A stretch of 64,000 bases of DNA. Origin: Vibrio sp. ES.051. Its GTDB lineage: Bacteria; Pseudomonadota; Gammaproteobacteria; Enterobacterales; Vibrionaceae. The DNA lies in contig NZ_PDJL01000005.1 in assembly GCF_002563795.1 (NCBI RefSeq), positions 434,001 to 498,000 of the forward strand, written 5' to 3'. The stretch's first letter is position 1. The number at the start of each line of letters is the position of its first letter. The notes beneath the pieces are model-generated. The model had not been told where the DNA came from. It ran no database searches and was given only the letters and a program-made list of their open reading frames with translations. Below, one piece after another: positions 38,274 to 47,783 of this stretch. Made by a program: the position numbers and the translations under genes.

Positions 38274-38684
38274 TTAATTATCGAATTCGCTGTACTGCGA
38301 AATCATCGTTTGTAGCTTCACGGATTGTGCCTGTCCCATTCTATCTTCCCAGCTTGTGGTAACCGTAATCGTTTTGAGCGAACCGGAGACAGTCGCTGGC
38401 GGCACATCCCACTCCACGGTATACGCACCGGCAACAGAAGATCCTGTTACAATAGAAGCAAAGCTGGCCGTAGAAATGGTTGAGAGAGCATCAGACGCCC
38501 CGCGAGTACGAAACCATTCCAATTGGTTTTCTGCAAGACGCAGCGCTTCAATACTTTGAATGGCATAGTCGGATTCACGCTCTAGGTAGACATTTAACTT
38601 GGTTAGCCCTAACGCGCCCACCCCAAGGAGCAGAAAAGCGATTAATACCTCAAGCAGATTGAAACCTTTTTGTTTAGAGATCAT
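38274..38684 (-). CDS. Type IV pilus minor pilin, PilV-like
   Basis: Prepilin-type protein with leader MISKQKG and mature start FNLLEVLIAFLLLGVGALG, the class III signal with Glu5, continuing as an amphipathic helix. The globular part (about 35-136) has the VEWDVPP / ITVTTSWEDRMG strands seen in PilV-like pilins. It has 136 residues. It is the last gene of the four-gene minor pilin operon, overlapping the pilX-like stop by about 11 bases. It probably primes pilus assembly from the inner membrane, by family analogy. Confidence 0.8.
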   Translation of the reverse strand: MISKQKGFNLLEVLIAFLLLGVGALGLTKLNVYLERESDYAIQSIEALRLAENQLEWFRTRGASDALSTISTASFASIVTGSSVAGAYTVEWDVPPATVSGSLKTITVTTSWEDRMGQAQSVKLQTMISQYSEFDN

Positions 38685-39990
38685 TCCAAGAGCCCCGCTG
38701 CCATTCTATTTTCGTAATATGCTTACCAATCTTGCCGCCGTTATAAGCAGGGATCAGTGAACCATTGAGTTTTATCGTTCTGTCTTGCACGTCTAATCCC
38801 AAACCGCCGTCTAAATGCAGCGAGCCATCTAGTAAAAACGGATATTTGTTGTAAGCGCTATTACTTTCTACATCGTGTTTATGGAAGCTAGTAGGGTTGA
38901 CACCAATAGTTGACTGAGAATCAAAAAGATCAAGCCACGCTTCTTTTGCCCCAAATGTCTTTGCTACGTATTGATAGAGGAGGCCATCAAAATATGACAT
39001 AGCCTTAATATATAACAGCCCATCATACACAATAAGCTGAACCGCATTCTCTTCGCTCTGAGTGCTATCTCCGAATATATTTCCCGTGATTGCACAGCTA
39101 CCGTCAATCCAGAAGCGTCGCTTGCCAGCTTTATAGGCGTTGTCTAACTTCGTATGACAAGACTTTATCCACCCTTTCGCTGTTTTATCCGTATCAAGCA
39201 CAATACCCACAGGGTCTGTCTGGATCTCATTTCTTAATTTCGCCACATTTGACGCGTTAAACTCCTGATTAAATAAGTCGTAAAACGCCGATATGTCGGT
39301 CACATTTTCTTGAATGTCTTTGCCTTTTATTGAGACTGGAGTAGGCGTTACATCTTCTAGGTATTTTGGCGTTTTCGCCGAGTCAAATAAATTCGAGCGA
39401 TGCGAATCTTTACACGTAAAAGTAGGCGTTGAAGGAACAGTTGAGTGGCTAATTAACGTGCTATCCACACTTAGAAAATGCTCGTCCGTACCACTCGTAC
39501 TGGATACATAGTTAACGCTGCCTCCTGATACAATTGAGGTGCACTCACTTTCTGATACAGGGCCGTCCGCTTGAGGAACAAAGTGCATCGAACCGGTCAG
39601 TTCCACCGATGCACTGGTTTTAAGCACCGCCCCCAACCCTGTGTTTGGGGCAAACATCACCTTTTTTAACTGCGTATCGGCTTGTTTCGACTTCACTATA
39701 AAATCTGAATTACTCACCTTCTCTATCGACACTGCCGGCGTGCACCCGGTTAACGAGACCGCACCAGAAAGAGGTAACGTTAAGATTTCACTTTTTATCT
39801 GTGAGTAAGCACACTCCAAACCGCCCTCCGCTTTCCAATGTGCTTGGCGCGCTTTAAGCTCGTTTTGCGCTATCTTAATTTGGAAAAACACGCCCTTCGA
39901 CGCAGCCAGTGAAACAATCAGTGTGAGCAATAGTAATATTGAGGTTACAAGCAAAGTGATATAACCAGAACGATTAGTTTCACACATCAT
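38674..39990 (-). CDS. Type IV pilus assembly protein, PilX-like, unusually long
   Basis: N-terminus GYITLLVTSILLLLTLIVSL, then ARQAHWKAEGGLECAYSQI, fits the PilX N-terminal family: a hydrophobic helix without the strict prepilin Glu5, then a conserved Glu-Gly-Gly-Leu-Glu-Cys-Ala stretch. PilX proteins are often about 170-200 residues; this one has 438, with a large C-terminal region rich in Ser, Thr and Asp and scattered Cys. GAGGA precedes the ATG at 39990, which overlaps the pilW stop as ATGA. An upstream TTG would add two residues. Its extended domain could be surface exposed at the pilus tip (inference). Confidence 0.7.
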   Translation of the reverse strand: MMCETNRSGYITLLVTSILLLLTLIVSLAASKGVFFQIKIAQNELKARQAHWKAEGGLECAYSQIKSEILTLPLSGAVSLTGCTPAVSIEKVSNSDFIVKSKQADTQLKKVMFAPNTGLGAVLKTSASVELTGSMHFVPQADGPVSESECTSIVSGGSVNYVSSTSGTDEHFLSVDSTLISHSTVPSTPTFTCKDSHRSNLFDSAKTPKYLEDVTPTPVSIKGKDIQENVTDISAFYDLFNQEFNASNVAKLRNEIQTDPVGIVLDTDKTAKGWIKSCHTKLDNAYKAGKRRFWIDGSCAITGNIFGDSTQSEENAVQLIVYDGLLYIKAMSYFDGLLYQYVAKTFGAKEAWLDLFDSQSTIGVNPTSFHKHDVESNSAYNKYPFLLDGSLHLDGGLGLDVQDRTIKLNGSLIPAYNGGKIGKHITKIEWQRGSWNDL

Positions 39991-40616
39991 TGCCAATTCC
40001 TCTGCTTAATTGAAAACTTTGCAACTTCACTCAATCCGCCATCTATGGTTCGTAAGCCCAGTTTTACGTCTGTAACGGTGCTACTATTACCACCATTAGT
40101 TATCATTCTTGTGCTCACATCAAACTTTGTTACCCGAAAAATTTCTTCATCAAATAAAGAGCGACAAAAATCCACGCCATCATAAGCTAGTATTTGAGCT
40201 TGAGACACTACGCCGTTTTCACAGATAAAAAGCCGAGAGCCTCGTTTCTCATACTTAATGTTTCGATAATCTTTATTATCTTCTGAACCTTCTCTGAAAT
40301 AGACAAATCCTACAGACGCGCCACCGCTGACCGTAATGGTCTCACTTGCACCAGAGAGCTTGAGTGAAGTACCGTTACCACCATCGTAACCGGCGCGTTG
40401 AATATCCTCTTTCATGACCGCTAGGGTGATATTCAACCCCTGCAATAGGTTCAGTTCTAAACTTTTTTCCTTCGTGTTTTTCTGTAAGGTCATAAATACC
40501 GAGCCCACAACACCGAGTACAATCAGTCCAATTAGCGAACTGATCATTAACTCAATCAAAGAGCTACCGATTTGATAACGTCTATTTAGGTTACTTGGGG
40601 CATTTCGGGTAATCAT
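39987..40616 (-). CDS. Type IV pilus minor pilin, PilW-like
   Basis: Prepilin-like N-terminus IGSSLIELMISSLIGLIVLGVVGS, with Glu5-type ELM and a preceding Gly, then the PilW pattern LQGLNITLAVMKEDIQRAGYDGG. It has 209 residues. It overlaps the fimT-like gene by 26 bases and the pilX-like gene by four, so the operon is tightly coupled. Confidence 0.8.
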   Translation of the reverse strand: MITRNAPSNLNRRYQIGSSLIELMISSLIGLIVLGVVGSVFMTLQKNTKEKSLELNLLQGLNITLAVMKEDIQRAGYDGGNGTSLKLSGASETITVSGGASVGFVYFREGSEDNKDYRNIKYEKRGSRLFICENGVVSQAQILAYDGVDFCRSLFDEEIFRVTKFDVSTRMITNGGNSSTVTDVKLGLRTIDGGLSEVAKFSIKQRNWQ

Positions 40617-41106
40617 ATAATTGAGATCCAGTCTGGCTACACACTTTAATTCGCCCTGGCGGGTTAGAAAGTACCGCGTTTAATTTTAGGTTTTGATCAG
40701 CAGTAGAAAAAAACTCAATCCTTCCTCTTTTTGGCCGACCTCGCACTTCATCAAAACTGATATTATTATTTGCAAAATTATGTTTCACAGATAAGTCCGA
40801 ATAGGCGGAACCGGAGAGGTTAAGGATGGTATTCCCTGCCCCGCTAGCGGTATCCATTAACCGCAATGACCACGCTCCATCCTGCACCTCGGTATCTTTA
40901 GGAATGGAGAAACGAACATAAAGTTTTTTGTTGCGCATGACTGCTTCGGACTTACTTTGACTGAGAAAACCAACCAACTCCGTGGCCAAACTCTGCATTT
41001 GTACGGTTTGAGATACATGGCTAAAACTTGGTGCTGCCGTCACCAATAAAATACTCAGTACCGAAACAGTGATTAGAAGCTCCAATAACGTAAACCCGCG
41101 AGGCAT
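40591..41106 (-). CDS. Type IV pilus minor pilin, FimT/GspH-like
   Basis: Begins MPRGFTLLELLITVSVLSIL: a short leader ending in Gly, mature Phe1 and Glu5. The GspH/FimT region follows, with LATELVGFLSQSKSEAVMRN and a C-terminal beta domain ending CSQTG...YPKCPK with two Cys. It has 171 residues from the ATG at 41106; an upstream in-frame ATG at 41148 would add 14 residues with a hydrophobic stretch and cannot be excluded. It is the first gene of the fimT-pilW-pilX-pilV-like operon, divergent from the pilE-like gene. Confidence 0.8.
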   Translation of the reverse strand: MPRGFTLLELLITVSVLSILLVTAAPSFSHVSQTVQMQSLATELVGFLSQSKSEAVMRNKKLYVRFSIPKDTEVQDGAWSLRLMDTASGAGNTILNLSGSAYSDLSVKHNFANNNISFDEVRGRPKRGRIEFFSTADQNLKLNAVLSNPPGRIKVCSQTGSQLYDYPKCPK

Positions 41107-41209
41107 TTCCCAAATTCCTATGCAAACAGCCAGTAGGCTGTAATTCATCTTGCACTGATGCTATCACCTGCCAAAAATAGGCGGAAAAGTGAAAAGGGAA
41201 CTACTCGTG

Positions 41210-41644
41210 ATGATTCGAATTTCTCGTTGTAACAGCTACAAAAAAAGAGTAAGAGGGATGACATTGATCGAATTAATGATCGCCGTCGTAATTATCGGGA
41301 TCATTTCTGCGGTTGCTTATCCTTCTTATACTCGCCATGTGATCAAGTCTCACCGCACCGTTGCTTTGAGTGACCTCAGTCGCATTCAATTGGCGTTAGA
41401 AACGTCTTATGATAACGGATATGACTGGAGCCATATTATTTCTGGTGGCAGTTGTACGTTATGTGACTCTGATACTGATAGGTTTTCATTTTCTATCGTC
41501 AGTTCAGCAAGTATGGCTTATACGATTGAGGCGACAGCGAAGTCTGACCTAGGACAGGATGCAGACGGTTGCTTCCCTTCACGGGAAAACAGCATCAAAC
41601 TAACCTCTACGAATATTGAAACACCAGCCACATGCTGGAAGTAA
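41210..41644 (+). CDS. Type IV pilin, PilE-like minor pilin
   Basis: Leader of 16 residues rich in Arg and Lys ending in Gly, then mature MTLIELMIAVVIIGIISAVA with Glu5, the standard pilin helix. The globular part has HRTVALSDLSRIQLALE and a C-terminal Cys pair (DGCF...ATCWK) forming the usual disulfide loop. It has 144 residues from the ATG at 41210 with AAGGGA upstream; a GTG at 41189 is an alternative. It is transcribed divergently from the fimT-like operon and converges with dnaJ. Confidence 0.8.
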   Translation: MIRISRCNSYKKRVRGMTLIELMIAVVIIGIISAVAYPSYTRHVIKSHRTVALSDLSRIQLALETSYDNGYDWSHIISGGSCTLCDSDTDRFSFSIVSSASMAYTIEATAKSDLGQDADGCFPSRENSIKLTSTNIETPATCWK

Positions 41645-41666
41645 AAGTCTCGAAATACACATATAA

Positions 41667-41692
41667 AAAGGCCCGCATTTCTGCAGGCCTTT
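41667..41692. terminator. Bidirectional terminator between the pilE-like gene and dnaJ
   Basis: AAAGGCC / GGCCTTT stem with an inner partial GCA/TGC pair, in the 80 bases separating the two converging genes. Confidence 0.7.
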
Positions 41693-41723
41693 GTATTTCT
41701 TTTAGCTAATTATTCGCTGAATC

Positions 41724-42872
41724 TTAGCTCGTCAAATCATCGAAGAACTTCTTCACACCGTTGAAGAAACCTTCAGCTTTCGGCTTATGCCGTGTCGCCG
41801 CCTCACCGCCGCATGATTCTTCAAACTCTTTTAGCAGTTCTTTTTGACGAGAGCTCAATTTCACAGGCGTTTCCACAACTAACTTAACGATTAAGTCTCC
41901 GATACCGCCACCGCGAACCCCCTTCACACCTTTACCACGCATACGGAACATACGGCCTGTTTGCGTTTCTGAAGGTACTTTTAGGCTCACGCGACCATCT
42001 AGAGTTGGCACTTCAACTTCACCGCCCAAAGCCGCCATTGCAAAGCTAACTGGCACTTCGCAGTACAAGTTGTTGCCATCACGTTCAAAAATGTGGTGTT
42101 CCCGCACATGAACTTGTACATACAAGTCACCGGCTGGCGCCCCCATTTCTCCCGCTTCACCTTCGCCAGATAGACGAATGCGATCGCCAGTGTCAACACC
42201 CGCTGGGATTTTAACGTTAAGTGTTTTAGTTTTCTGTTTACGGCCTTGACCATGACACTCGTTACAAGGGTCTTTGATGATCTTACCCTTACCATGACAA
42301 GTAGGACAGGTTTGTTGTACAGCAAAGAAACCTTGTCGCATCTGTACTTGACCATGACCATGACAAGTGCCGCATATGTCCGCAGACGAGCCTTTCTTCG
42401 CACCGCTTCCATCGCAAGTATCACAGTGTACAAGGGTCGGTACTTCGACTTCTTTTGTGACACCACGTACCGCTTCTTCTAGCGTTAATTCCATGTTGTA
42501 ACGCAAGTCCGCACCACGCTGGGCACGGTGACCTCCGCCTCCACGACGACCGCCACCGAAGATATCGCCGAATACGTCGCCAAAGATGTCGCCGAAGTCA
42601 GCACCACCGCCGCCACCAAAGCCGCCGCCGAAACCGCCGCCACCTTGTTCAAAAGCAGCATGACCGTACTGGTCGTACGCCGCTTTCTTTTGAGGGTCGG
42701 TCAGAACTTCGTACGCTTCTTTTACTTCTTTAAACTTGTCCGCCGCAGACTCATCACTCTGATTTCGGTCAGGGTGGAATTTCATCGCTAGACGCTTGTA
42801 CGCCTTTTTAATATCGCGTTCTGAGGCATCACGGCTTACGCCTAATACTTCGTAAAAATCACGTTTTGACAT
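41724..42872 (-). CDS. dnaJ: Chaperone protein DnaJ
   Basis: Hsp40 co-chaperone stimulating the DnaK ATPase. The J domain (residues 1-70) has [20 protein letters not shown] and the HPD triad (KFHPDRN). A Gly/Phe-rich segment (about 75-110) follows, then the zinc region with four CxxCxGxG-type repeats ([42 protein letters not shown]), and the C-terminal peptide-binding domain. The ATG at 42872 gives 382 residues; a GTG four codons earlier is the alternative. It lies downstream of dnaK in one heat-shock unit. Confidence 0.97.
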   Translation of the reverse strand: MSKRDFYEVLGVSRDASERDIKKAYKRLAMKFHPDRNQSDESAADKFKEVKEAYEVLTDPQKKAAYDQYGHAAFEQGGGGFGGGFGGGGGADFGDIFGDVFGDIFGGGRRGGGGHRAQRGADLRYNMELTLEEAVRGVTKEVEVPTLVHCDTCDGSGAKKGSSADICGTCHGHGQVQMRQGFFAVQQTCPTCHGKGKIIKDPCNECHGQGRKQKTKTLNVKIPAGVDTGDRIRLSGEGEAGEMGAPAGDLYVQVHVREHHIFERDGNNLYCEVPVSFAMAALGGEVEVPTLDGRVSLKVPSETQTGRMFRMRGKGVKGVRGGGIGDLIVKLVVETPVKLSSRQKELLKEFEESCGGEAATRHKPKAEGFFNGVKKFFDDLTS

Positions 42873-43043
42873 GTTCTTCGTCACCAGTTAATTACTACAA
42901 ACGGCATTAATTCACCGTTTAGTGTTTGTATCGCTCTAGGTAAGTGCACTTATCCGCAACATACTTAACTAGAAAGACAGCATTTACAAACAGACGGGCG
43001 TAAGAGTCCCCCCTAACGCCCGCACACAGAAGTTTTATCGACA

Positions 43044-43067
43044 CCAGATGGCTTTTCAGCCATCTGG
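43044..43067 (-). repeat. Perfect hairpin between dnaK and dnaJ
   Basis: CCAGATGGCT / AGCCATCTGG with a 4-base loop, 11 bases after the dnaK stop. There is no long T run, so it may be a partial terminator or processing site that lowers dnaJ relative to dnaK (inference). Confidence 0.6.
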
Positions 43068-43077
43068 TTAAGAACGT

Positions 43078-44991
43078 TTATTTCTTGTCGTCTTTAACTT
43101 CTTCGAACTCAGCATCTACAACGTCGTCTTCTTTAGACTGTGCACCGGCGTCAGCACCTTCTGCTTGCTGCGCTTGAGCTTGTTGTTGAGCGATTTCCAT
43201 CAGCTTCTGAGAAGCAGTCATTAGCGCTTGAACTTTAGCGTCGATAGCTTCTTTATCTTCACCTTTACGCGCAGTTTCTAGCTCAGAAATAGCTGCTTCA
43301 ATCTTCTCTTTCTCTTCTGCAGGTAGAGCTTCACCAGCTTCTTCTACTTGCTTACGAGTGCCGTGAACCATTTGGTCTGCTTGGTTACGTGCAATCGCTA
43401 ACTCTTCGAACTTCTTGTCCGCTTCTTTGTTAGCTTCTGCTTCTTGAACCATTTTCTCGATGTCTTCATCGCTTAGACCGCCAGAAGCTTGGATTGTGAT
43501 CTTCTGCTCTTTGCCAGTCTGCTTGTCTTTCGCTGATACGTGTAAGATACCGTCCGCATCAAGGTCGAAAGTTACTTCAATTTGTGGCATACCACGTGGC
43601 GCAGGCTGGATGCCTTCTAGGTTGAATTGACCTAGAGATTTGTTGTACATCGCTTGCTTACGCTCACCTTGTAGAACATGGATAGTTACCGCGTTCTGGT
43701 TGTCTTCTGCAGTAGAGAAAACTTGGTTCGCTTTAGTTGGGATAGTGGTGTTCTTCTCAACTAGCTTAGTCATTACGCCACCCATTGTCTCGATACCTAG
43801 AGACAGTGGAGTTACGTCTAGCAATAGTACGTCTTTAACGTCGCCAGCAAGTACACCTGCTTGAACTGCAGCACCCACAGCTACTGCTTCATCAGGGTTT
43901 ACGTCACGGCGCGCTTCTTTACCAAAGAACTCCGCCACTTTCGCTTGAACCATTGGCATACGAGTCTGACCACCAACTAGGATTACGTCAGTGATGTCGT
44001 TTACTGATAGGTCAGCGTCAGCTAGAGCTACTTTTAATGGCTCAAGAGAGCGTTGTACTAGGTCTTCAACTAGAGATTCTAGTTTCGCACGTGTCACTTT
44101 AATGTTCATGTGCTTAGGACCCGTTGCATCTGCAGTAACGTAAGGTAGATTTACGTCAGTTTGAGAAGTAGAAGAAAGCTCGATTTTCGCTTTTTCTGCT
44201 GCTTCTTTAACACGCTGCATTGCTAGTGGATCGTTTTTAAGATCGATACCTTGCTCTTTCTTGAACTCATCTACTAGGTAGTTGATTAGACGGTTGTCAA
44301 AGTCTTCACCACCAAGGTGAGTGTCACCGTTAGTTGCTAGAACTTCGAACGTCTTCTCACCTTCAACCTCATCGATTTCGATGATAGAAATATCGAATGT
44401 ACCACCACCAAGGTCGTATACCGCGATAGTGCGGTCGCCGCCTTTCTTATCAAGACCGTAAGCTAGTGCTGCCGCTGTTGGCTCGTTGATGATACGTTTA
44501 ACTTCTAGGCCAGCGATACGACCAGCATCTTTGGTTGCTTGACGCTGAGCATCGTTAAAGTAAGCAGGTACTGTGATAACAGCGCCTGTTACTTCTTCAC
44601 CTAGGAAGTCTTCTGCTGTTTTCTTCATTTTCTTCAAAACTTCAGCAGAAACCTGAGGAGCCGCCATTTTTTGGCCTTTCGCTTCTACCCAAGCATCACC
44701 GTTGTCAGCCTTAACGATTTTGTAAGGCATAATTTGGATGTCACGCTGTACTTCTTCGTCTTCAAAACGACGACCAATCAGACGCTTAATTGCATATAGC
44801 GTATTTTCAGGGTTAGTGACTGCTTGACGTTTCGCCGGTTGACCTACTAGCGTCTCTCCGTCAGTGTAAGCAATGACCGATGCTGTGGTGCGCTCACCTT
44901 CTGCGTTTTCAATTACACGTGGTTTGTCGCCGTCCAATACAGCAACACATGAGTTAGTAGTACCTAAATCAATACCAATGATTTTACCCAT
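43078..44991 (-). CDS. dnaK: Chaperone protein DnaK
   Basis: Hsp70 chaperone. The ATPase domain (residues 1 to about 383) shows [14 protein letters not shown], the phosphate motif [14 protein letters not shown] and [14 protein letters not shown]. The substrate-binding domain follows the linker [15 protein letters not shown], and the lid ends in an acidic [10 protein letters not shown] tail. It has 637 residues. A sigma-32 promoter is visible upstream, and dnaJ follows in the same direction. Confidence 0.98.
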   Translation of the reverse strand: MGKIIGIDLGTTNSCVAVLDGDKPRVIENAEGERTTASVIAYTDGETLVGQPAKRQAVTNPENTLYAIKRLIGRRFEDEEVQRDIQIMPYKIVKADNGDAWVEAKGQKMAAPQVSAEVLKKMKKTAEDFLGEEVTGAVITVPAYFNDAQRQATKDAGRIAGLEVKRIINEPTAAALAYGLDKKGGDRTIAVYDLGGGTFDISIIEIDEVEGEKTFEVLATNGDTHLGGEDFDNRLINYLVDEFKKEQGIDLKNDPLAMQRVKEAAEKAKIELSSTSQTDVNLPYVTADATGPKHMNIKVTRAKLESLVEDLVQRSLEPLKVALADADLSVNDITDVILVGGQTRMPMVQAKVAEFFGKEARRDVNPDEAVAVGAAVQAGVLAGDVKDVLLLDVTPLSLGIETMGGVMTKLVEKNTTIPTKANQVFSTAEDNQNAVTIHVLQGERKQAMYNKSLGQFNLEGIQPAPRGMPQIEVTFDLDADGILHVSAKDKQTGKEQKITIQASGGLSDEDIEKMVQEAEANKEADKKFEELAIARNQADQMVHGTRKQVEEAGEALPAEEKEKIEAAISELETARKGEDKEAIDAKVQALMTASQKLMEIAQQQAQAQQAEGADAGAQSKEDDVVDAEFEEVKDDKK

Positions 44992-45370
44992 CTGGCTATC
45001 TCCGAATAAATTCTATTTTCGTTTGGTTATAACCCCAATGTGGGGGAAGGAGAATCGGGTTTCAACCCTTGCTCACAAACAAAAATAATCAATGTTTGCT
45101 TCTCTATGCCACATAGATAAGGGCGGCAAAATGCTTTTCAAGGGCAGAATTAAAAAAAAGCGTTTTTTTTCTGAATTAATCCCATTCTTTTTGATTTGTT
45201 GGGAGTTGGTCTCACTGTCGTGACTCAATAAAACCTTAGTTTAAGGTAGGAGTATGCCTACCATCACTTCGCGCCGCTAGGCTCACTACCTTCGCCAATC
45301 AAACGCTAAAGGAAAATGATCGCTCCAATGCAAAGATACCAGTAACAGTCATTAGCTCACCAAAAGCGTT
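44992..45370. other. Intergenic region upstream of dnaK
   Basis: This gap contains the heat-shock promoter of dnaK near 45040-45066. The remainder shows no supported gene; a plus-strand frame at 44873-45088 is antisense to dnaK and without coding character. Confidence 0.7.
45038..45066 (-). promoter_or_regulatory. Sigma-32 (RpoH) promoter of dnaK
   Basis: On the minus strand GTTGAAA (45066-45060) and CCCCACAT (45045-45038) are separated by 14 bases, matching CTTGAAA-N13-15-CCCCATNT closely. It is 47 bases upstream of the dnaK ATG. Confidence 0.8.
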
Positions 45371-45406
45371 AAAAAAAATGCCCATCACTATTGTGACGAG
45401 CATTTT
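45371..45406 (-). terminator. Rho-independent terminator after grpE
   Basis: Minus strand AAAATGCTCGTCAC / GTGATGGGCATTTT, with two G-U pairs and an eight-T run, 26 bases after the grpE stop. Confidence 0.85.
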
Positions 45407-45431
45407 ATCTATATAAGGATGTTAATAATTG

Positions 45432-46037
45432 TTATTTAGCAACCATGACCATCGCAGGACGAACCACTCGACCATTTAGCTCATAGCCTTTTTGCATAAC
45501 AAACATCACTGTGTTTGATTCATGATCAGGGCTTTCTTGAATAGACATTGCTTGATGAAACTCAGGGTTGAACGCTTCACCTTCAGGATTAATTGCGGTT
45601 AGTCCAAACTTAGCAACAACATCTATAAAGGTTTTATGCGTAAGTTCTACGCCTTCAAGGAATGGCTTAACAGTCTCATTTTCTGTATCCGCCGCTTGGA
45701 TTGCACGCTCTAGGTTGTCAATAACAGGCAACAGCTCTTCCGCAAACTTGTTAAGCGCGAACTTACGTGCTTTGTCGATCTCTTGCTCGGTACGACGACG
45801 CATGTTCTCCACTTCAGCTTTAGAGCGTAAAACGGCCTCTTGCTGTTCTTTTACCTTCGCTTCACTAGAAAGAAGCGCTGCTTCAAGCTGAGCAATTTTT
45901 GCTTCTGTTTCGTCCAGTTCCACTTCTTCTTCGTTCCATTCGATATCACCATCAGTGCCGACAGCTTCCGCTTCTTGTTCAACGGTTTCTTGCTGTTTTA
46001 GCTCTTCTTCTTGGATCTTTTTCTCTTCGTTGCTCAT
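45432..46037 (-). CDS. grpE: Nucleotide exchange factor GrpE
   Basis: Exchanges ADP on DnaK. An acidic, Glu-rich N-terminus (residues 1-45) is followed by a long coiled-coil helix (about 45-95; [23 protein letters not shown] in the window), then the family motif [21 protein letters not shown] and the beta domain ending [18 protein letters not shown]. The ATG at 46037 with TGGAG upstream gives 201 residues; an upstream in-frame start at 46079 would add 14. A near-consensus sigma-32 promoter precedes it. It is monocistronic next to dnaK-dnaJ. Confidence 0.96.
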   Translation of the reverse strand: MSNEEKKIQEEELKQQETVEQEAEAVGTDGDIEWNEEEVELDETEAKIAQLEAALLSSEAKVKEQQEAVLRSKAEVENMRRRTEQEIDKARKFALNKFAEELLPVIDNLERAIQAADTENETVKPFLEGVELTHKTFIDVVAKFGLTAINPEGEAFNPEFHQAMSIQESPDHESNTVMFVMQKGYELNGRVVRPAMVMVAK

Positions 46038-46133
46038 GATATCTCCAGAATTCAACATAATGTTCTTAAAGCCACGCACACTTTACGGACTTTAACCACA
46101 TAAAAATTCGCATATTTAGGTGACTTGCCATTA

Positions 46134-46161
46134 TTATGGGGATGAAGATTCCTGATTCAAG
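46134..46161 (-). promoter_or_regulatory. Sigma-32 (RpoH) promoter of grpE
   Basis: On the minus strand CTTGAAT (46161-46155) and CCCCATAA (46141-46134) are 13 bases apart, nearly identical to the heat-shock consensus. It sits about 97 bases before the grpE ATG and 22 bases from the divergent nadK start, so it could also affect nadK. Confidence 0.85.
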
Positions 46162-46182
46162 CCTCTTTAATGCGGAAAGTCT

Positions 46183-47067
46183 ATGAAAAATCCATGTAAC
46201 GTGATCGCGATTATCGGAAAACCAAGAGATCAACAAGCTATTCAAACTCATAAAGAACTGTACCAATGGCTAACTTCAGAAGGTTACAAAGTATTTATTG
46301 ATGATCGCCTTGCTGCAATTTTAGACGATATTCCGCAAAGTCAATTTGCCAGCTTAGTCGAGCTTGGAAAAAACGCAGATCTTGCGATTGTCGTCGGCGG
46401 TGATGGCAATATGCTCGGCGCAGCGCGTATTTTGTCACGATTTGATGTCCCCGTGATAGGTGTTAACCGAGGGAACCTTGGCTTTTTGACAGATTTAAAT
46501 CCGGACGAATTTCAAGCGTCTCTGCAAGCGGTACTTGATGGAGAATACATTGAAGAAGAACGCTTTCTGCTTGAAGCTGAAGTGCATCGTCATGGTCAAA
46601 TAAAAAGCCACAATGCAGCTTTAAACGAGGCCGTTCTCCACCCGGGGCAGATAGCTCATATGATTGAATTTGAGGTTTACATTGATGACAGTTTTGCTTT
46701 CTCACTGCGTGCCGATGGTTTAATTGTCTCTACGCCTACCGGCTCAACCGCTTACTCACTCTCAGGTGGTGGTCCCATTCTTTCGCCAAGTTTAAACGCG
46801 ATTTCGCTCGTGCCGATGTTTCCGCATACGCTTTCAAGCCGCCCATTGGTTGTTGATGGAAAACGACGAGTCAAGCTGATTGTGTCTCCGGAAAATCGCG
46901 GTGCACAAGAGGTCAGTTGCGATGGACAAGTATCATTACCGGTATCACCTGGTGACGAAATCCATATTTATCAAAGTTTAAATGTGCTCAAACTTATCCA
47001 TCCAAAAGATTACAGTTACTACCACGTTTTACGTAACAAGCTTGGTTGGTCTAGCAAATTGTTCTAA
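46183..47067 (+). CDS. nadK: NAD kinase
   Basis: Phosphorylates NAD to NADP. The [11 protein letters not shown] motif (about residues 72-82) and [13 protein letters not shown] are the NAD kinase signatures; the [16 protein letters not shown] block completes the NAD site. It has 294 residues. It is divergent from grpE, a conserved arrangement. In most gammaproteobacteria recN follows directly; here a decayed gene fragment lies between. Confidence 0.97.
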   Translation: MKNPCNVIAIIGKPRDQQAIQTHKELYQWLTSEGYKVFIDDRLAAILDDIPQSQFASLVELGKNADLAIVVGGDGNMLGAARILSRFDVPVIGVNRGNLGFLTDLNPDEFQASLQAVLDGEYIEEERFLLEAEVHRHGQIKSHNAALNEAVLHPGQIAHMIEFEVYIDDSFAFSLRADGLIVSTPTGSTAYSLSGGGPILSPSLNAISLVPMFPHTLSSRPLVVDGKRRVKLIVSPENRGAQEVSCDGQVSLPVSPGDEIHIYQSLNVLKLIHPKDYSYYHVLRNKLGWSSKLF

Positions 47068-47081
47068 CGTTTGTTATTTAG

Positions 47082-47618
47082 GGAAATAACGTCAATTCAG
47101 ACAACACTATTAAAAAGATCCGTCTGGCAGATGACAAAGAACCTTGGGTCTCTGGCAAGGTAGAAATCTACGCTATCGTAACAGGCGTCAACCCAAGTCG
47201 TGATGAACCCACTCTCGATTTAGTGGAACTTCCATACTTAGACTACGATAATCAAGATTACTACCCGAATCAGATTATTATTCACTGGTCTCGTTACCGA
47301 TGGGGCGCTGCAGACATTGTACTAATGGAGCAAGACGACGGTACAGACTATAAACAATTGGCAAAACTCCTCGTTCAAGTTGCTGGAGAAATGCTAAAAG
47401 CGATTCCAGATCCAGAAGTTCAGGCTTACGCGATTATTCCGCAAATCACGAATAAGATCATCGACACGCTTCCTGACGGTGTGCTGACGAACGACGATGA
47501 CTTTGTAGACGTTTACTACACATTAATGCAAGACACATCATACGTTGATCATCCAGGAGCTGGGGTGAATGCCGTCGTCACACTAGAACCACTAACGATT
47601 AACCCAACTCGTCCGTAA
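47082..47618 (+). pseudogene. 5'-truncated remnant of a DUF3103-like gene
   Basis: The frame opens immediately after a TAG at 47079-47081 and runs 178 codons to 47618. It reads as convincing coding sequence from the start (IKKIRLADDKEPWVSGK, YAIVTGVNPSRDEP) but has no ATG; the first possible start is a GTG at 47223 in mid-domain. The pattern (NQIIIHWSRYRWGAADIVLM, MEQDDGTDYK) is recalled as the C-terminal part of secreted DUF3103 proteins of vibrios, of about 390 residues. The N-terminal half with its signal peptide is absent. The family name is uncertain; the truncation is seen directly. It could still be translated from the GTG as a 131-residue fragment. Confidence 0.55.
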
Positions 47619-47719
47619 CCTGTTCAATCTTAATGAGTCGTTGTAATCACACCGGCTCATTTTTCCTACTCCATCACAAAAAACGCCTCATACAGAAAAT
47701 TTTTCTCACCTGACTTTAC

Positions 47720-47775
47720 TGTATAAAGAAACAGTATATACTGTCATCTTATACAGTATTGTTCAGTTATACAGG
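47720..47775 (+). promoter_or_regulatory. Three tandem LexA (SOS) boxes ahead of recN
   Basis: CTGTATAAAGAAACAG (47720-47735) and CTGTCATCTTATACAG (47742-47757) fit CTGT-N8-ACAG exactly, and TTGTTCAGTTATACAG (47760-47775) differs at one base and overlaps the ribosome-binding site. Centre spacing is 22 and 18 bases. The array ends 8 bases before the recN ATG, so strong SOS repression is expected. Confidence 0.9.
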
Positions 47776-47783
47776 TAAATAAA

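Noticed and set aside
42528..42791. Open frame antisense to the Gly-rich region of dnaJ
   Set aside because: It is produced by the GC-rich Gly codons of dnaJ read in reverse (Ala/Thr-rich). No independent support.
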